Source of the DNA: Bacteroidia bacterium
GTDB lineage: Bacteria > Bacteroidota > Bacteroidia > Bacteroidales > VadinHA17
DNA: 17,009 bases
Assembly (NCBI GenBank): GCA_026391515.1
Contig: JAPLEC010000308.1
Coordinates: forward strand, 1-17,009
Reading direction: 5' to 3'
A program made the translations under genes and the position numbers. This document shows, in pieces, positions 1 through 7,159 of this stretch (its first letter is position 1; each line of letters begins with the position of its first letter). The notes under the pieces were generated by a model. It made no database searches and was not told the origin of the DNA. It was given only the letters and a program-made list of their open reading frames with translations.

Positions 1-1515
1 GAGTACTACTCTTATGCCTTTTATAAAGGAGTGACTGAAGGTGGATCACAATGCTTCATGGCAGCTTATAATAAATATAATGGTATTCCATGTACTGTTC
101 ACCCGGTTCTGAGAGACGTAACAATGAAAGACTGGGGTTTAAGAGGGATTATCTGTACAGATGGAGGTGCCTTTCGACAACTTCTTACAACACACGCTTA
201 TTATTCATCTCTGGATGTTGCTGCTGCACAATGTATTAAAGCGGGGATTACTGTTTTCCTCGATAACTATATGGCTGCTCTGAAAGAAGCTCTGGGGAAA
301 GGCCTGATTACAGAGAAGGAGATTGAAGAAGCAATCTATGGAAACCTGAGAGTATTGTTAAAGCTTGGACTTTTGGATAACTCTCCGCAAAATCCTTATC
401 AGGAAATAGGTGTATCAGATACACTTAAACCATGGACGAAAAAGCAAGCTTCCGATCTTGTCAGAAAAGCAACAGAGGCATCGATTGTGCTGATGAAAAA
501 TGAGAACATGCTTCTTCCGCTTCAGGAAGAAAAAATTAAGTCAATAGCGGTAATCGGACCTTCTGCAAATTCAGTTATCTCGGACTGGTATGCAGGGACA
601 CCTCCTTATAAAATAAATATTCTAAAAGGTATAACAAACTTAGTCGGAGATAAAGTAACTGTCAGATATGCAGCGAGTAACAAAGCTGATTCAGCAATTA
701 TCGCCGCTAAAGCATGTGATGTAGCTGTTGTATGCATAGGAAATAATCCTTTGAGTTATGGACTTGGCTGGGGTCAAAACCATGTGGCCAGTGATGGCCG
801 TGAAGAGATTGACAGGCAGGCAATTTCTCTTGAACAGGAAGATCTGGCAAAGCTTATACTTGCTACAAATCCAAAAACCATACTTGTTATTGTATCAAGC
901 TTTCCTTATTCAATAAACTGGTCGAAAGAACATATTCCGGCAATACTGCACATCAGCCAGTCCAGCCAGGAGCTTGGCAATGCTGTGGCCGATGTGATCT
1001 TCGGGAGAGTCAGTCCGGCCGGTAGACTGGTGCAGACCTGGATAACGTCAATAGAACAATTGCCACCTATACTCGATTATAATATAAGGAACGGCAGGAC
1101 ATATATGTATAACAAAAATGCTCCATTGTTCCCGTTTGGATACGGACTTACTTACACAAGCTTCAAATATTCCGGATTGAATACTGACAAAAAAACATTG
1201 TCCGGGAATGATATCGTAAATATTAGCTTCAATATTCAGAATACCGGTAATTACGACAGCGATGAAGTAGCTCAATTGTATGTGAGTTTTCCTGAATCGA
1301 AAGTTGAGAGGCCCGGAAAAGCTTTGAAAGGATTTAAACGGGTTTTTGTACCTAAGGGAGGGACAGTTACTGTCTCCATTCCTATAAAAGCCGAAGATCT
1401 GCAGTATTGGGACATACACAAACAGAAATGGGTACTCGAAACCGGGAAAGTGAAGTTCTTTATCGGATCATCTTCTGTCGATGAGAGACTTAATGGAGAA
1501 CTGGCAGTTAAATGA
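1..1515 (+). CDS. Glycoside hydrolase family 3 enzyme (beta-glucosidase/xylosidase type), 5' end outside window
   Basis: The reading frame is open from base 1, so the N-terminal part of the gene lies off the left edge. A GTG at 31 is internal and not a credible start. The visible 504 residues begin late in the GH3 TIM barrel: YNKYNGIPC is followed by WGLRGIICTDGGA, whose Asp (codon 160-162) sits where the GH3 nucleophile of the SDW motif is expected. Next comes the GH3 C-terminal alpha/beta sandwich (SIVLMKNENMLLPL, then REEIDR, whose Glu is the likely acid/base by family analogy). The C-terminal fibronectin-III-like domain follows (FGYGLTYTSF, then NTGNYDSDEVAQLYV). GH3 enzymes remove terminal beta-linked glucose, xylose or related sugars from oligosaccharides, usually in the periplasm in Bacteroidota. 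The substrate cannot be told. TDGG instead of SDW marks a subgroup. It is probably the last gene of an upstream plus-strand unit. Confidence 0.9.
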   Translation, partial: EYYSYAFYKGVTEGGSQCFMAAYNKYNGIPCTVHPVLRDVTMKDWGLRGIICTDGGAFRQLLTTHAYYSSLDVAAAQCIKAGITVFLDNYMAALKEALGKGLITEKEIEEAIYGNLRVLLKLGLLDNSPQNPYQEIGVSDTLKPWTKKQASDLVRKATEASIVLMKNENMLLPLQEEKIKSIAVIGPSANSVISDWYAGTPPYKINILKGITNLVGDKVTVRYAASNKADSAIIAAKACDVAVVCIGNNPLSYGLGWGQNHVASDGREEIDRQAISLEQEDLAKLILATNPKTILVIVSSFPYSINWSKEHIPAILHISQSSQELGNAVADVIFGRVSPAGRLVQTWITSIEQLPPILDYNIRNGRTYMYNKNAPLFPFGYGLTYTSFKYSGLNTDKKTLSGNDIVNISFNIQNTGNYDSDEVAQLYVSFPESKVERPGKALKGFKRVFVPKGGTVTVSIPIKAEDLQYWDIHKQKWVLETGKVKFFIGSSSVDERLNGELAVK

Positions 1516-1525
1516 TATTTCTGTA

Positions 1526-1556
1526 TTGGTTTTTACACTTATTTTCATTATTTTTG
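1526..1556 (+). promoter_or_regulatory. Bacteroidota-type promoter for the nucleotidyltransferase pair
   Basis: A perfect TAnnTTTG -7 box (TATTTTTG, 1549-1556) is preceded by TTG at 1526-1528 with 20 bases between them, close to the known Bacteroides -33/-7 arrangement. Transcription would start near 1563, about 20 bases before the ATG at 1583. This makes the pair at 1583-2489 a transcription unit separate from the GH3 gene. Confidence 0.5.
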
Positions 1557-1582
1557 ATTATACCTCATTGAATTACTAAAAA

Positions 1583-1876
1583 ATGAACAGCCCTGAAGTA
1601 AAGGCATTTATCCGGCAGCACGGCGCTCTATTCTGGTATATACCGGAAGATAAGAAGGAGGATATAAGTCCTGATGTATTGGTGGAGTTTGTTCTTAACT
1701 ATGGAGATATGAAGGCAGTAAAAGAATTGTTTTCAGTATTTGGGATCCAAAATGTTGCAGAAGTGTTTTTTACTTCAATAAACATGAGCGAACGCAGGAA
1801 AGGTAATTATAATGAACTAACGCTAAATTATTTCACACTACTTTTCAATCGAAATGCACACAGAAATACTAACTGA
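1583..1876 (+). CDS. Small unknown protein, putative partner/antitoxin of the AbiEii-type nucleotidyltransferase
   Basis: This 97-residue soluble protein has no signal peptide or membrane segment. It is acidic in the first half (PEDKKEDISPDVLVEF) and basic near the end (ERRKGNYNELTLNYF). I recognise no named domain. Proteins of similar look precede AbiEii-like nucleotidyltransferases in Bacteroidota, from memory only. Its last 23 bases overlap the start of the next gene in another frame, which points to translational coupling and fixed stoichiometry. Position, size and coupling fit an antitoxin or other partner of the downstream protein, but the sequence itself does not prove this. It has no resemblance that I can see to the winged-helix AbiEi antitoxin. 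Confidence 0.7.
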   Translation: MNSPEVKAFIRQHGALFWYIPEDKKEDISPDVLVEFVLNYGDMKAVKELFSVFGIQNVAEVFFTSINMSERRKGNYNELTLNYFTLLFNRNAHRNTN

Positions 1877-2489
1877 GAAGCAGGTTGAACTTCTGAAATA
1901 CATTGAAAAATTTCACAGGAAATTTTATCTTGTTGGAGGGACAGCTATAGCTTTTCATCTGGGACACAGAAGATCTCTGGATTTTGATCTTTTCTGTCAA
2001 ACTGGTCTTATAAAACATCAGATTAGGAATAAATTAATTCAATTTCCCTTCAAACAGAAAAAGCTTTTTGAGGATACTGATCAGTTGCATCTTCTGATTA
2101 ATGACATTAAAGTAACATTTTTCAGTTTCCCTTATAATATTCAGCATCCCTTGAAAGTAGGTAAGCTAATTTCTATTCCAACTCTTTTAACTCTTGCTTC
2201 CATGAAAGCATTTGCGCTTGGGCGTAGAGCGAAATGGAAAGATTATGTGGATATTTACTTCATTCTAAGAGATCACTTTACTATAGAAGAAATAAGTAGT
2301 GAGGCTATTAAAAATTTCAAACAGATGTATTCTGAAAAATTATTCCGCGAACAGCTTGCATTTCATAAAGATATTGATTATTCAGAGCCAGTCGAGTATC
2401 TTGTTACCATACCTTCCGAAGAAGAAATAAAACAGTTCCTGATTGATAAGGCACTTGATTTTGAGATTATAAATGCAGCTAAAGATTAA
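1854..2489 (+). CDS. Nucleotidyltransferase, AbiEii/AbiGii toxin family
   Basis: This 211-residue protein carries the hallmarks of the AbiEii/DUF1814 branch of the DNA polymerase beta-like nucleotidyltransferases. It has LVGGTAIAFHLGHRRS (residues 26-41), followed directly by the metal-binding pair in LDFDLF (D43, D45). Further on is the family's KAFALGRRAKWKDYVDIYF segment, in the second half of the protein. AbiEii enzymes transfer nucleotides to a target and arrest growth, serving as the toxin half of a type IV-like toxin-antitoxin or phage-abortive system. Some relatives are simple housekeeping-like nucleotidyltransferases. The start codon lies inside the preceding small gene (23-base overlap). 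The gene appears intact. The toxin role is inferred from family and pairing. Confidence 0.85.
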   Translation: MHTEILTEKQVELLKYIEKFHRKFYLVGGTAIAFHLGHRRSLDFDLFCQTGLIKHQIRNKLIQFPFKQKKLFEDTDQLHLLINDIKVTFFSFPYNIQHPLKVGKLISIPTLLTLASMKAFALGRRAKWKDYVDIYFILRDHFTIEEISSEAIKNFKQMYSEKLFREQLAFHKDIDYSEPVEYLVTIPSEEEIKQFLIDKALDFEIINAAKD

Positions 2490-2502
2490 ATAATTATTAT
2501 TC

Positions 2503-3204
2503 ATGAAGGGGAATAAGTTTTATTTACTGTTAATTCTGACTTGCTTTCTTTTTTGGCAAACAGCCAATTGTCAGGTTAAGAATGTTTTAAAAATAAATGG
2601 AACTCATTTTGAAATGAATTCAAAACCATTCGAATTTACCGGTATCAGTTTTTTCAATGCCATTTATAATCCCGAATTTAACAGTAGCGGGGAAGTGAGG
2701 AGGCAATGGATCAGAAAATTCAATGAGTATGGTATAAATGTTTTCCGTGTCTGGTGCCAGTGGGATAATGCCCGGGGATTTGTTGATTCTGGTAAGGACC
2801 GCACTATGTACCGTGTCGACGGCACACTTGTACCTGACACTTGATTATCTTTCACCTCACACTACCCGTGATGATAACCGACATTGGGAGGTAGCTGTTA
2901 AGGAGATAGAATATCTTTTGAAAAAGTATAATAAGCCTGTTGTTGATGATGAACCTGCAAGGAGGGGCACACCGCAGTTCGGAGGACCGAAAAACCCTGT
3001 TCTCCCTACTGACCATATAATCCATATTTATAAGTATGAAAAGCCGGCGGTTATGTTATTTATCATCACGACATGTTCCAGACAGGGTATGCCAGTGAAG
3101 CTGTTCCTCCTAATGGCATACCTGCTCCAGGCTTCAGCAAATATCATGATCAGGTGTTTGAATTCCTGAAGAGTAAGAAGCGGTATCTAAAATTTCTCAG
3201 ATAA
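2503..3204 (+). pseudogene. Decayed secreted glycoside hydrolase (GH5-like/clan A), internal deletion plus frameshift
   Basis: Three fragments of one gene lie end to end. The N-terminal frame (2503 to about 2841) gives a signal peptide (KFYLLLILTCFLFW) and the start of a TIM-barrel hydrolase (FEFTGISFF, then YGINVFRVWCQWD). It stops at 2842-2844. The adjoining frame (about 2837-3042) continues with DYLSPHTT and KYNKPVVDDEPARRG, in which the Glu resembles the C-terminal nucleophile of clan A hydrolases. Around 3040-3050 the frame shifts back, giving GGYVIYHHDMFQTGYASEAV and a natural end at 3202-3204. About 230 residues remain in total. The central barrel, which should hold the Asn-Glu acid/base motif, seems to be missing, so activity is unlikely. 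An assembly error could explain the single-base shift but not easily the deletion. The family assignment is tentative. Confidence 0.75.
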
Positions 3205-3215
3205 AAACCCTGACT

Positions 3216-4214
3216 CTATGTGCCAGCATACACCAGAAGAGCCAACCCTGCAAGATATGCCAGGAACATGAACAGTATCAGTGTGTTAACTGACTTAGTT
3301 GCTCCTTTGAACTCCTTCCAGATAAAGACTCCCCAGAGTGCTGCAACCAGTGTTGCTCCCTGGCCAAGTCCATACGAGATTGCAAATCCGGCCTTTCCTG
3401 ATGCCAGGATGCTCATAGCCATCCCGATACACCAGATTATGCCTCCCAGGACACCCGTGAGATGCACCCCAAAGCTTCCTTTCCCATAATCACTAAACGT
3501 GAGCGTAGCTCCCTCTATTGGCTTCTTCATCAGGATGTAGTTGAAGATCAGGTTGCTGACAACTACACCAATGGCAAAGAAGAAAACTGCGGAATAGGGG
3601 GTCAGCTTCCCGAGCTCCGGGACTGCAAAATCGGAAACCATTGAGCTTGCCACAAACCTGTAAAAAAGCGACATAAGTACACCAGCTGCAACTGAAAGAA
3701 ATATTCCCTTCCCCGAGACCTTCTGCATCGATGTGCTGTGTTTTTTGTATGCAACCGCATCGATAATGATTGCCGCAACAATCAGGGCCAATCCGGTAAA
3801 CAATATTACAGGATCCCCTTTTGGTGCAGCTACATAATTGATTATTACACCTAGCGCAAGAGCTATTCCTACCCCTACAGGAAAAGCCACTGCCATTCCT
3901 GCTATTGCCATCGCTGCTACAAGCAAAATATTGGAAGCATTAAAAATGACTCCGCCGATAACAGAATTCAATATGTTTTTCGGTTCGGCCTGAGAAATAT
4001 CTTTCAGGAAGCTTCTACCGTTCTCTCCTGTGCTTCCCAGAGTAAAGCCAAGCAATAATGCAAAGAGAAGAATGCCAATGACATAATCCCAGTAGAAGAG
4101 TTCAAAGCGCCATGATTTTCCTGCCAGCTTCTGGGTGTTTCCCCAGGAACCCCAGCAGAGCATCGTTACAATACAGAGGATGACTGCTAATGAATAAGAT
4201 TGTGGTATAAACAT
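3216..4214 (-). CDS. GRP/RhaT-like sugar permease, probable ribose transporter
   Basis: This 332-residue, strongly hydrophobic protein has about ten predicted transmembrane segments and no signal peptide. It begins with SLAVILCIVTMLCWGSWGN, an arrangement seen in the glucose/ribose porter (GRP) and RhaT-related branch of the drug/metabolite transporter superfamily. Several membrane segments are rich in Gly and Ala (GMAVAFPVGVGIALALGVII). Such proteins import a monosaccharide with a cation through the inner membrane. It lies downstream of ribokinase, nucleoside hydrolase and an ADP-ribosylglycohydrolase-family gene on the same strand, so ribose is the most likely substrate. This matches my memory of the ribose-scavenging locus of Bacteroides thetaiotaomicron. 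A 120-base gap with its own -7-like box upstream means it may also be expressed separately. The substrate is inference. Confidence 0.8.
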   Translation of the reverse strand: MFIPQSYSLAVILCIVTMLCWGSWGNTQKLAGKSWRFELFYWDYVIGILLFALLLGFTLGSTGENGRSFLKDISQAEPKNILNSVIGGVIFNASNILLVAAMAIAGMAVAFPVGVGIALALGVIINYVAAPKGDPVILFTGLALIVAAIIIDAVAYKKHSTSMQKVSGKGIFLSVAAGVLMSLFYRFVASSMVSDFAVPELGKLTPYSAVFFFAIGVVVSNLIFNYILMKKPIEGATLTFSDYGKGSFGVHLTGVLGGIIWCIGMAMSILASGKAGFAISYGLGQGATLVAALWGVFIWKEFKGATKSVNTLILFMFLAYLAGLALLVYAGT

Positions 4215-4240
4215 GATATAAAAGATAAAAGATCAAAGAC

Positions 4241-4248
4241 CAAAGATA
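4241..4248 (-). promoter_or_regulatory. TAnnTTTG -7 box upstream of the sugar permease
   Basis: On the minus strand this reads TATCTTTG, a perfect Bacteroidota -7 box, about 27 bases upstream of the permease ATG at 4214. A TTG lies 17 bases further upstream, a little closer than usual. The box sits in an A/T-rich run of AAAGAT/CAAAGA repeats (4220-4250), so a chance match is possible. Confidence 0.35.
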
Positions 4249-4260
4249 AAATTAATGTTC

Positions 4261-4325
4261 AACCCCAAGGTTCCCATCCTGGGAGAGCCTGTCCCGACCA
4301 AAGGGCGGGAGGCATGGGGTGGGTT
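4261..4325. repeat. GC-rich imperfect palindromic intergenic element
   Basis: The element is bounded by AACCC (4261-4265) and GGGTT (4321-4325). Inside, GCCTGTCCCG (4287-4296) pairs with CGGGAGGC (4306-4313) around a 9-base loop, with a 2-base bulge. It is much richer in G+C than the A/T-rich flanks and codes for nothing. It lies between the stop of the ADP-ribosylglycohydrolase-family gene and the permease promoter. It could be a dispersed repeat, an RNA hairpin or a weak terminator. There is no U-run on the minus strand, so a simple intrinsic terminator is unlikely. Confidence 0.5.
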
Positions 4326-4334
4326 AATTATATT

Positions 4335-5948
4335 CTATTCAAACGAGGACTTAAAATTATCACTTTTTTTGGGTGCTGTTTTAAATATAGTTGCTCCTGT
4401 AATGTAAACTTTTGCACCTTCTGACTCAGAACGTTTTTCACCTTTAACCACCAGTTTTACAGTATGTTCCCCGGGCTGAAGATTAAGCACATGCCAGATA
4501 CTGGCCGTGTGTTGCTGCCTGGCAAAATTATAATAAGTATCAATGCTGCGGTGAAGTGCCCTGTCAACATAAATGTCTGCTTTGCCGCCATCTTTGTACC
4601 AGTTTCCTTCAAGAGAAATCCCTGTTCCGACAAAAGCTATTTCAAGTTCATCACCGGTATTCTCAGCAAACATCGATTGTTTTCTTACCTGCTTATCCCT
4701 GCCTGTAATCTCGAATGCCTTCCACTTACCTTTGAATGACCAGGCTTTCTCATCAAAAACAGAAACCCTTTTATCAAAAACAACATTCGGGAATGATACT
4801 TCGAGCTTCGGTGCAACAGGGATCTGTGTTCTTACAAGTACCTTTTTGTAAGTGACCTTACCACCCTCCTTTGAAATAAGGTCAAGAGCATATTTATAGG
4901 TGCTGGTAACAGCCGAATTAAATGAATATGAGGTGTAAATAAAAGTTGAATCGCCCAAAGCTTTTACACCTTCCTGCATTTCATGTGGCAGACCGCTGAA
5001 TCCTTTGATTACTCCAAGAACTGCAAGAGCATTCGAAGGATTGCAATCAGAATCCTGACCGCAACGGGTTGTTATTTCAAGCGTTTTCAGCGGATCTCCT
5101 TCACCATAAAGCAGACCCATGACAATATAGGCACCGTTCATTTTTGCATCAATATTGAAACTCGAACCGGCACCGCAAATATCAACATCACCCCATTTAT
5201 CTTCAAGCTCTTTCCATGATGCCTGCCAGTCGGCAGGATATTGTTTATGCAACTTGAGTATATCTTTAATAATCTTGTAATAGTCGCTTTCTGAAGGAAT
5301 AGAAAGAAGTGCTTTTTCGATAATTTTATGGATGTCTGATTCGAAATAAGCTTCCGTATAGAGTGCTGCAACGAATATCCCACCATAAACTCCATCACCG
5401 TAATTCATTATTCGTCCGATCTTATCAGCAATGACAGATGCAGTCCGCGGCATTCCAGGACACATAAATCCTATATAGTCTGCTTCTATCTGAAAATCAA
5501 TATCATCTGCATGCAGATTGTATTCCGGGGTTCCTGAAAGCGGAGCAAAAATGCTATCATAATAATTTTTTCTTGCCTGCATGTTTGCATGCCACAGACC
5601 ATAACCTGCTTTGGCAAACATTTCCTGGAATTTTTTAGAAGGAGCATCAATGCCATACTTATCCATCGACATCAGGAAAGTCAATTGAACATAGATATCA
5701 TCCTGCCACATGCTGCCCTTGATATCTTCAGGCTTCCATTTTATAGAATCACTGTAGATCTTTCCCTGAGCTCTGAACTCTGTAGGAGCACCATAGGTTA
5801 CACCGATCATCTTGCCAGCCCAGCCACCGGCGATCTTATCTTTCAGAACTTCTGATCTGATATTCCGAAATTCATTTGATTTATTTCCACAGGAACATAG
5901 AATTAATAAGCCTACAAAAAAGATTGATGTAAAAATATTTCTCTTCAT
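4335..5948 (-). CDS. Exported ADP-ribosylglycohydrolase-family lipoprotein with C-terminal beta-sandwich domain
   Basis: The 537-residue product starts with a lipoprotein signal (hydrophobic stretch, then LCSC, lipidated Cys20), so it acts outside the cytoplasm. Residues about 33-340 are an ADP-ribosylglycohydrolase domain. KIAGGWAGKMIGVTYGAPTE (38-57) matches the family's opening helix. WQDD (81-84), HADDID (146-151) and CGQDSDCNPSNA (296-307) supply acidic residues at the positions of the two-metal site. Residues about 380-530 look like a jelly-roll carbohydrate-binding-like domain (ELEIAFVGTGISLEGNWY, then LQPGEHTVKLVV). Family members cleave the N-glycosidic bond of ADP-ribosylated groups or related ribosides. 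With nucleoside hydrolase, ribokinase and a permease beside it, release of ribose from nucleotide-derived ribosides is the likely role. The canonical final motif GGDTDT is altered to CGQDSD, so substrate preference may differ from classical enzymes. Confidence 0.85.
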   Translation of the reverse strand: MKRNIFTSIFFVGLLILCSCGNKSNEFRNIRSEVLKDKIAGGWAGKMIGVTYGAPTEFRAQGKIYSDSIKWKPEDIKGSMWQDDIYVQLTFLMSMDKYGIDAPSKKFQEMFAKAGYGLWHANMQARKNYYDSIFAPLSGTPEYNLHADDIDFQIEADYIGFMCPGMPRTASVIADKIGRIMNYGDGVYGGIFVAALYTEAYFESDIHKIIEKALLSIPSESDYYKIIKDILKLHKQYPADWQASWKELEDKWGDVDICGAGSSFNIDAKMNGAYIVMGLLYGEGDPLKTLEITTRCGQDSDCNPSNALAVLGVIKGFSGLPHEMQEGVKALGDSTFIYTSYSFNSAVTSTYKYALDLISKEGGKVTYKKVLVRTQIPVAPKLEVSFPNVVFDKRVSVFDEKAWSFKGKWKAFEITGRDKQVRKQSMFAENTGDELEIAFVGTGISLEGNWYKDGGKADIYVDRALHRSIDTYYNFARQQHTASIWHVLNLQPGEHTVKLVVKGEKRSESEGAKVYITGATIFKTAPKKSDNFKSSFE

Positions 5949-6080
5949 TTTCTATTCTATATTTTTTTTAAAAACTTATTATTAATTGCGTAGCATGGTA
6001 AGTTTTTTTGAAGTAAGAACATCAGAACAATCGAATGTTGAATGCAGAAGTTCTTAATTGAAACCTCCCCTCCAGACTGG

Positions 6081-6113
6081 CTCCTTCGCTAAAATTGCCC
6101 ACCGGGCAATTTT
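6081..6113. repeat. Repeat segment with a perfect 10-bp hairpin; possible terminator
   Basis: CTCCTTCGCTAAA (6081-6093) also occurs at 16244-16256. It runs into a perfect hairpin: AAAATTGCCC (6091-6100), loop ACC, GGGCAATTTT (6104-6113), followed by further Ts on the plus strand. The structure lies 36 bases beyond the nucleoside hydrolase stop. It may attenuate minus-strand transcription before the next gene, although the tract after the stem is weaker in that direction (AATTTT, then AGCG). The rest of the 200-base gap 5949-6148 is A/T-rich, with a fragment around 6013-6052 rich in GAAC/GTTGAATG, and has no recognisable promoter or small gene. Confidence 0.5.
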
Positions 6114-6148
6114 TTAACGCTCGGCCCTGTTTGTTCTTCATTATTAAT

Positions 6149-7159
6149 TCACTTGCGTCCCTTCAGAGTAGCAGCAGGGATGACCGGTACATGCATCATT
6201 CTGTCTTCAATGAATCTGGCCATCTCTGGCACCGGCATTTTCTGAATGACATAGGAATGTTTCCCTTCCGGGTTATCTTCCCATTTATTACTGCCGTCAG
6301 GATTTACTTTTATCGTTCCCTTTTTTATATCAAAGAATCCTTCCGTACCATAAACACCGATAAGTGCAGCAGTCTCATCCCAACTCATCCTTCCGAACCT
6401 GTCCTCTTCTGATAATGGTATACTTATACGGAAAACATCTTTAATCGGACTGTCTTTAATATCAGAGGAGATTAGTCGCAATCCGGTACGTATTTCCCAT
6501 CCGATTTCAAATCCGGTAAAAATTATCTCTCCCGGCCAGTTATCGTAAACATATTTTGAGGCAGTTGAATCCATGAAAATATTAAATTCTTTTCCTTCAG
6601 GAAACCTCCCGGCCATAGATACCAGCTTCTTAACCTTTTTTGAAACAAGCACTTCTCCTGAAAGGGGACTGAAATTATCCGGCTTCGATTTAAGCAGATT
6701 GTTAAGATTGGTCAGGAAGCCGACTGTAACAATTGTTACACTTTTATCGGGTTGTTTATTAAGAATTTTTCTGTAAATGGCTACAGCATCAGTGACTTCT
6801 GAGGTTGATCTTAAAGTATGAGGATATTTTGCAACTATAGAATCAGCCCAATGCTGTGAAGAACCAAGATTGACTCCGTCTGATTTCGGGGCACCGATCT
6901 CAAGATATGGTCTTCCGAAGTAGGTGTTTATCACCTCTATTGATGGTGCGACAAGTTCATGTTTATTCGATGAAACAGTAGCCAGTATTTCTACTTTTCC
7001 GCTATCGGCTTCTGAATGCAGAAAGGCAAGTGCTCCGACATCATCATAATCGGGTCCGAGATCAGTATCGAAGATAATTTTAACAGGTTGTTCTTTTTGA
7101 TTCGAACAACCGTATATCAAGAGAAGGAAAGTAACTAAGAGTAAAATTTTATATTTCAT
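6149..7159 (-). CDS. Exported inosine-uridine-preferring type nucleoside hydrolase (lipoprotein)
   Basis: I place the start at 7159 (MKYKILLLVTFLLLIYGC), giving 336 residues with a lipobox and lipidated Cys18. A longer in-frame start at 7261 would hide this signal and overlap the ribokinase by over 100 bases, so it is rejected. The Ca2+/ribose-binding motif DTDLGPDYDDVGAL (from residue 31) is the DxDxGxDxDDxxAL version of the IU-NH signature. WDETAAL near residue 290 matches the family's C-terminal metal-site Asp. The enzyme hydrolyses nucleosides to base plus ribose. As a lipoprotein it would do this in the periplasm or at the outer membrane, feeding the downstream permease and the overlapping ribokinase gene (11-base overlap at 7149-7159, suggesting translational coupling). 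Base preference cannot be read from the sequence. Confidence 0.9.
   Translation of the reverse strand: MKYKILLLVTFLLLIYGCSNQKEQPVKIIFDTDLGPDYDDVGALAFLHSEADSGKVEILATVSSNKHELVAPSIEVINTYFGRPYLEIGAPKSDGVNLGSSQHWADSIVAKYPHTLRSTSEVTDAVAIYRKILNKQPDKSVTIVTVGFLTNLNNLLKSKPDNFSPLSGEVLVSKKVKKLVSMAGRFPEGKEFNIFMDSTASKYVYDNWPGEIIFTGFEIGWEIRTGLRLISSDIKDSPIKDVFRISIPLSEEDRFGRMSWDETAALIGVYGTEGFFDIKKGTIKVNPDGSNKWEDNPEGKHSYVIQKMPVPEMARFIEDRMMHVPVIPAATLKGRK

Noticed and set aside
1048..1419. 123-residue minus-strand reading frame
   Set aside because: Lies wholly inside the well-supported GH3 gene on the other strand and encodes no recognisable domain.
1583..1876. Confident antitoxin call for the small protein
   Set aside because: No recognised antitoxin domain; only position and overlap support it, so it is left as a putative partner.
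2738..3169. Stand-alone 143-residue plus-strand gene
   Set aside because: Its first part is an out-of-frame reading of the hydrolase and its last part is out of frame after 3042; it is the middle piece of the pseudogene.
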